Origin: an uncultured Lachnospiraceae bacterium
GTDB lineage: Bacteria > Bacillota_A > Clostridia > Lachnospirales > Lachnospiraceae
Assembly: GCA_902787595.1 (NCBI GenBank)
Contig: CADAHD010000177.1
Location: 1-5,157 of the forward strand
Length of the DNA: 5,157 bases
Direction of reading: 5' to 3'
A model generated the notes under the pieces. The model ran no database searches, was not told the origin of the DNA, and was given only the letters and a program-made list of their open reading frames with translations. Positions 5,077-5,157 of the stretch are shown piece after piece. The position numbers and the translations under genes were made by a program. How positions within the stretch are numbered: the stretch's first letter is position 1; each line of letters starts with the position of its first letter.

Positions 5077-5157
5077 TGCTTCTCACCGCCTTTCATTTTA
5101 CCTGACGATCGAAATTCCGGAATGTTCCCGTCCTCGATCAAAAATGTACACAATCTT
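5073..5157 (-). CDS. C-terminal tail of an upstream gene, possibly the cognate ECF sigma factor
   Basis: An open frame enters from the window edge and ends in TGA at 5073-5075, overlapping the next ATG as ATGA. The visible 27 residues read RLCTFLIEDGNIPEFRSSGK followed by MKGGEKQ. I do not recognise a family from this. The 4-nt overlap and the anti-sigma domain encoded next make an ECF sigma factor the expected neighbour, but that is inference from context. Another frame is also open for 19 codons here (ending REHSGISIVR), so the call is weak. Confidence 0.3.
   Translation of the reverse strand, partial: RLCTFLIEDGNIPEFRSSGKMKGGEKQ

Overview
The window looks like a chromosomal segment of a Clostridia-type Firmicute, most probably a Lachnospiraceae-like gut or rumen anaerobe. 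The grounds are strong AGGAGG-type ribosome binding sites, a textbook sigma-A promoter, moderate GC content and protein flavour; the genus cannot be told. Every gene I can support lies on the minus strand, so transcription runs from high to low coordinates. No rRNA, tRNA, CRISPR array or intact insertion sequence is visible.

Right end (5157 to 4372): the tail of an unidentified upstream reading frame shares an ATGA stop/start overlap with a 234-residue ORF. That ORF is a chimera. Residues 1-70 form a zinc-finger anti-sigma domain (C4, H30, C34, C37). From about residue 71 it is the C-terminal quarter of a Zn/Cd/Pb P1B-type ATPase: TGD, GDGINDAP and the last two membrane helices. The join is in frame. 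It is the most unusual object here, and either a deletion scar or an assembly join.

Middle (4371 to 3822): an intergenic block carries 34/35-bp tandem repeats (core CTCAGGATGACA) and a perfect short inverted repeat. It is followed by an ArsR/SmtB-family repressor with an SmtB-like alpha-5 zinc site, closed by a rho-independent terminator. This repressor would normally control a zinc exporter, but the only exporter sequence in the window is the broken piece beside it.

Left part (3811 to 1): a sigma-A promoter (TTGAAA-17-TATAAT) drives hflK and hflC, two SPFH/band-7 membrane proteins that in characterised bacteria surround the FtsH protease. A multi-membrane GT-C-type glycosyltransferase-like protein follows, translationally coupled to hflC; its best start is a TTG with an AGGAG site, giving an 8-nt overlap. 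After 68 nt comes the N-terminus of an amidophosphoribosyltransferase (PurF)-like protein cut by the window edge, in which the usual Cys-2 glutaminase nucleophile is Gly. hflK, hflC and the glycosyltransferase gene are probably one operon; the purF-like gene may be read through or use a weak promoter of its own.
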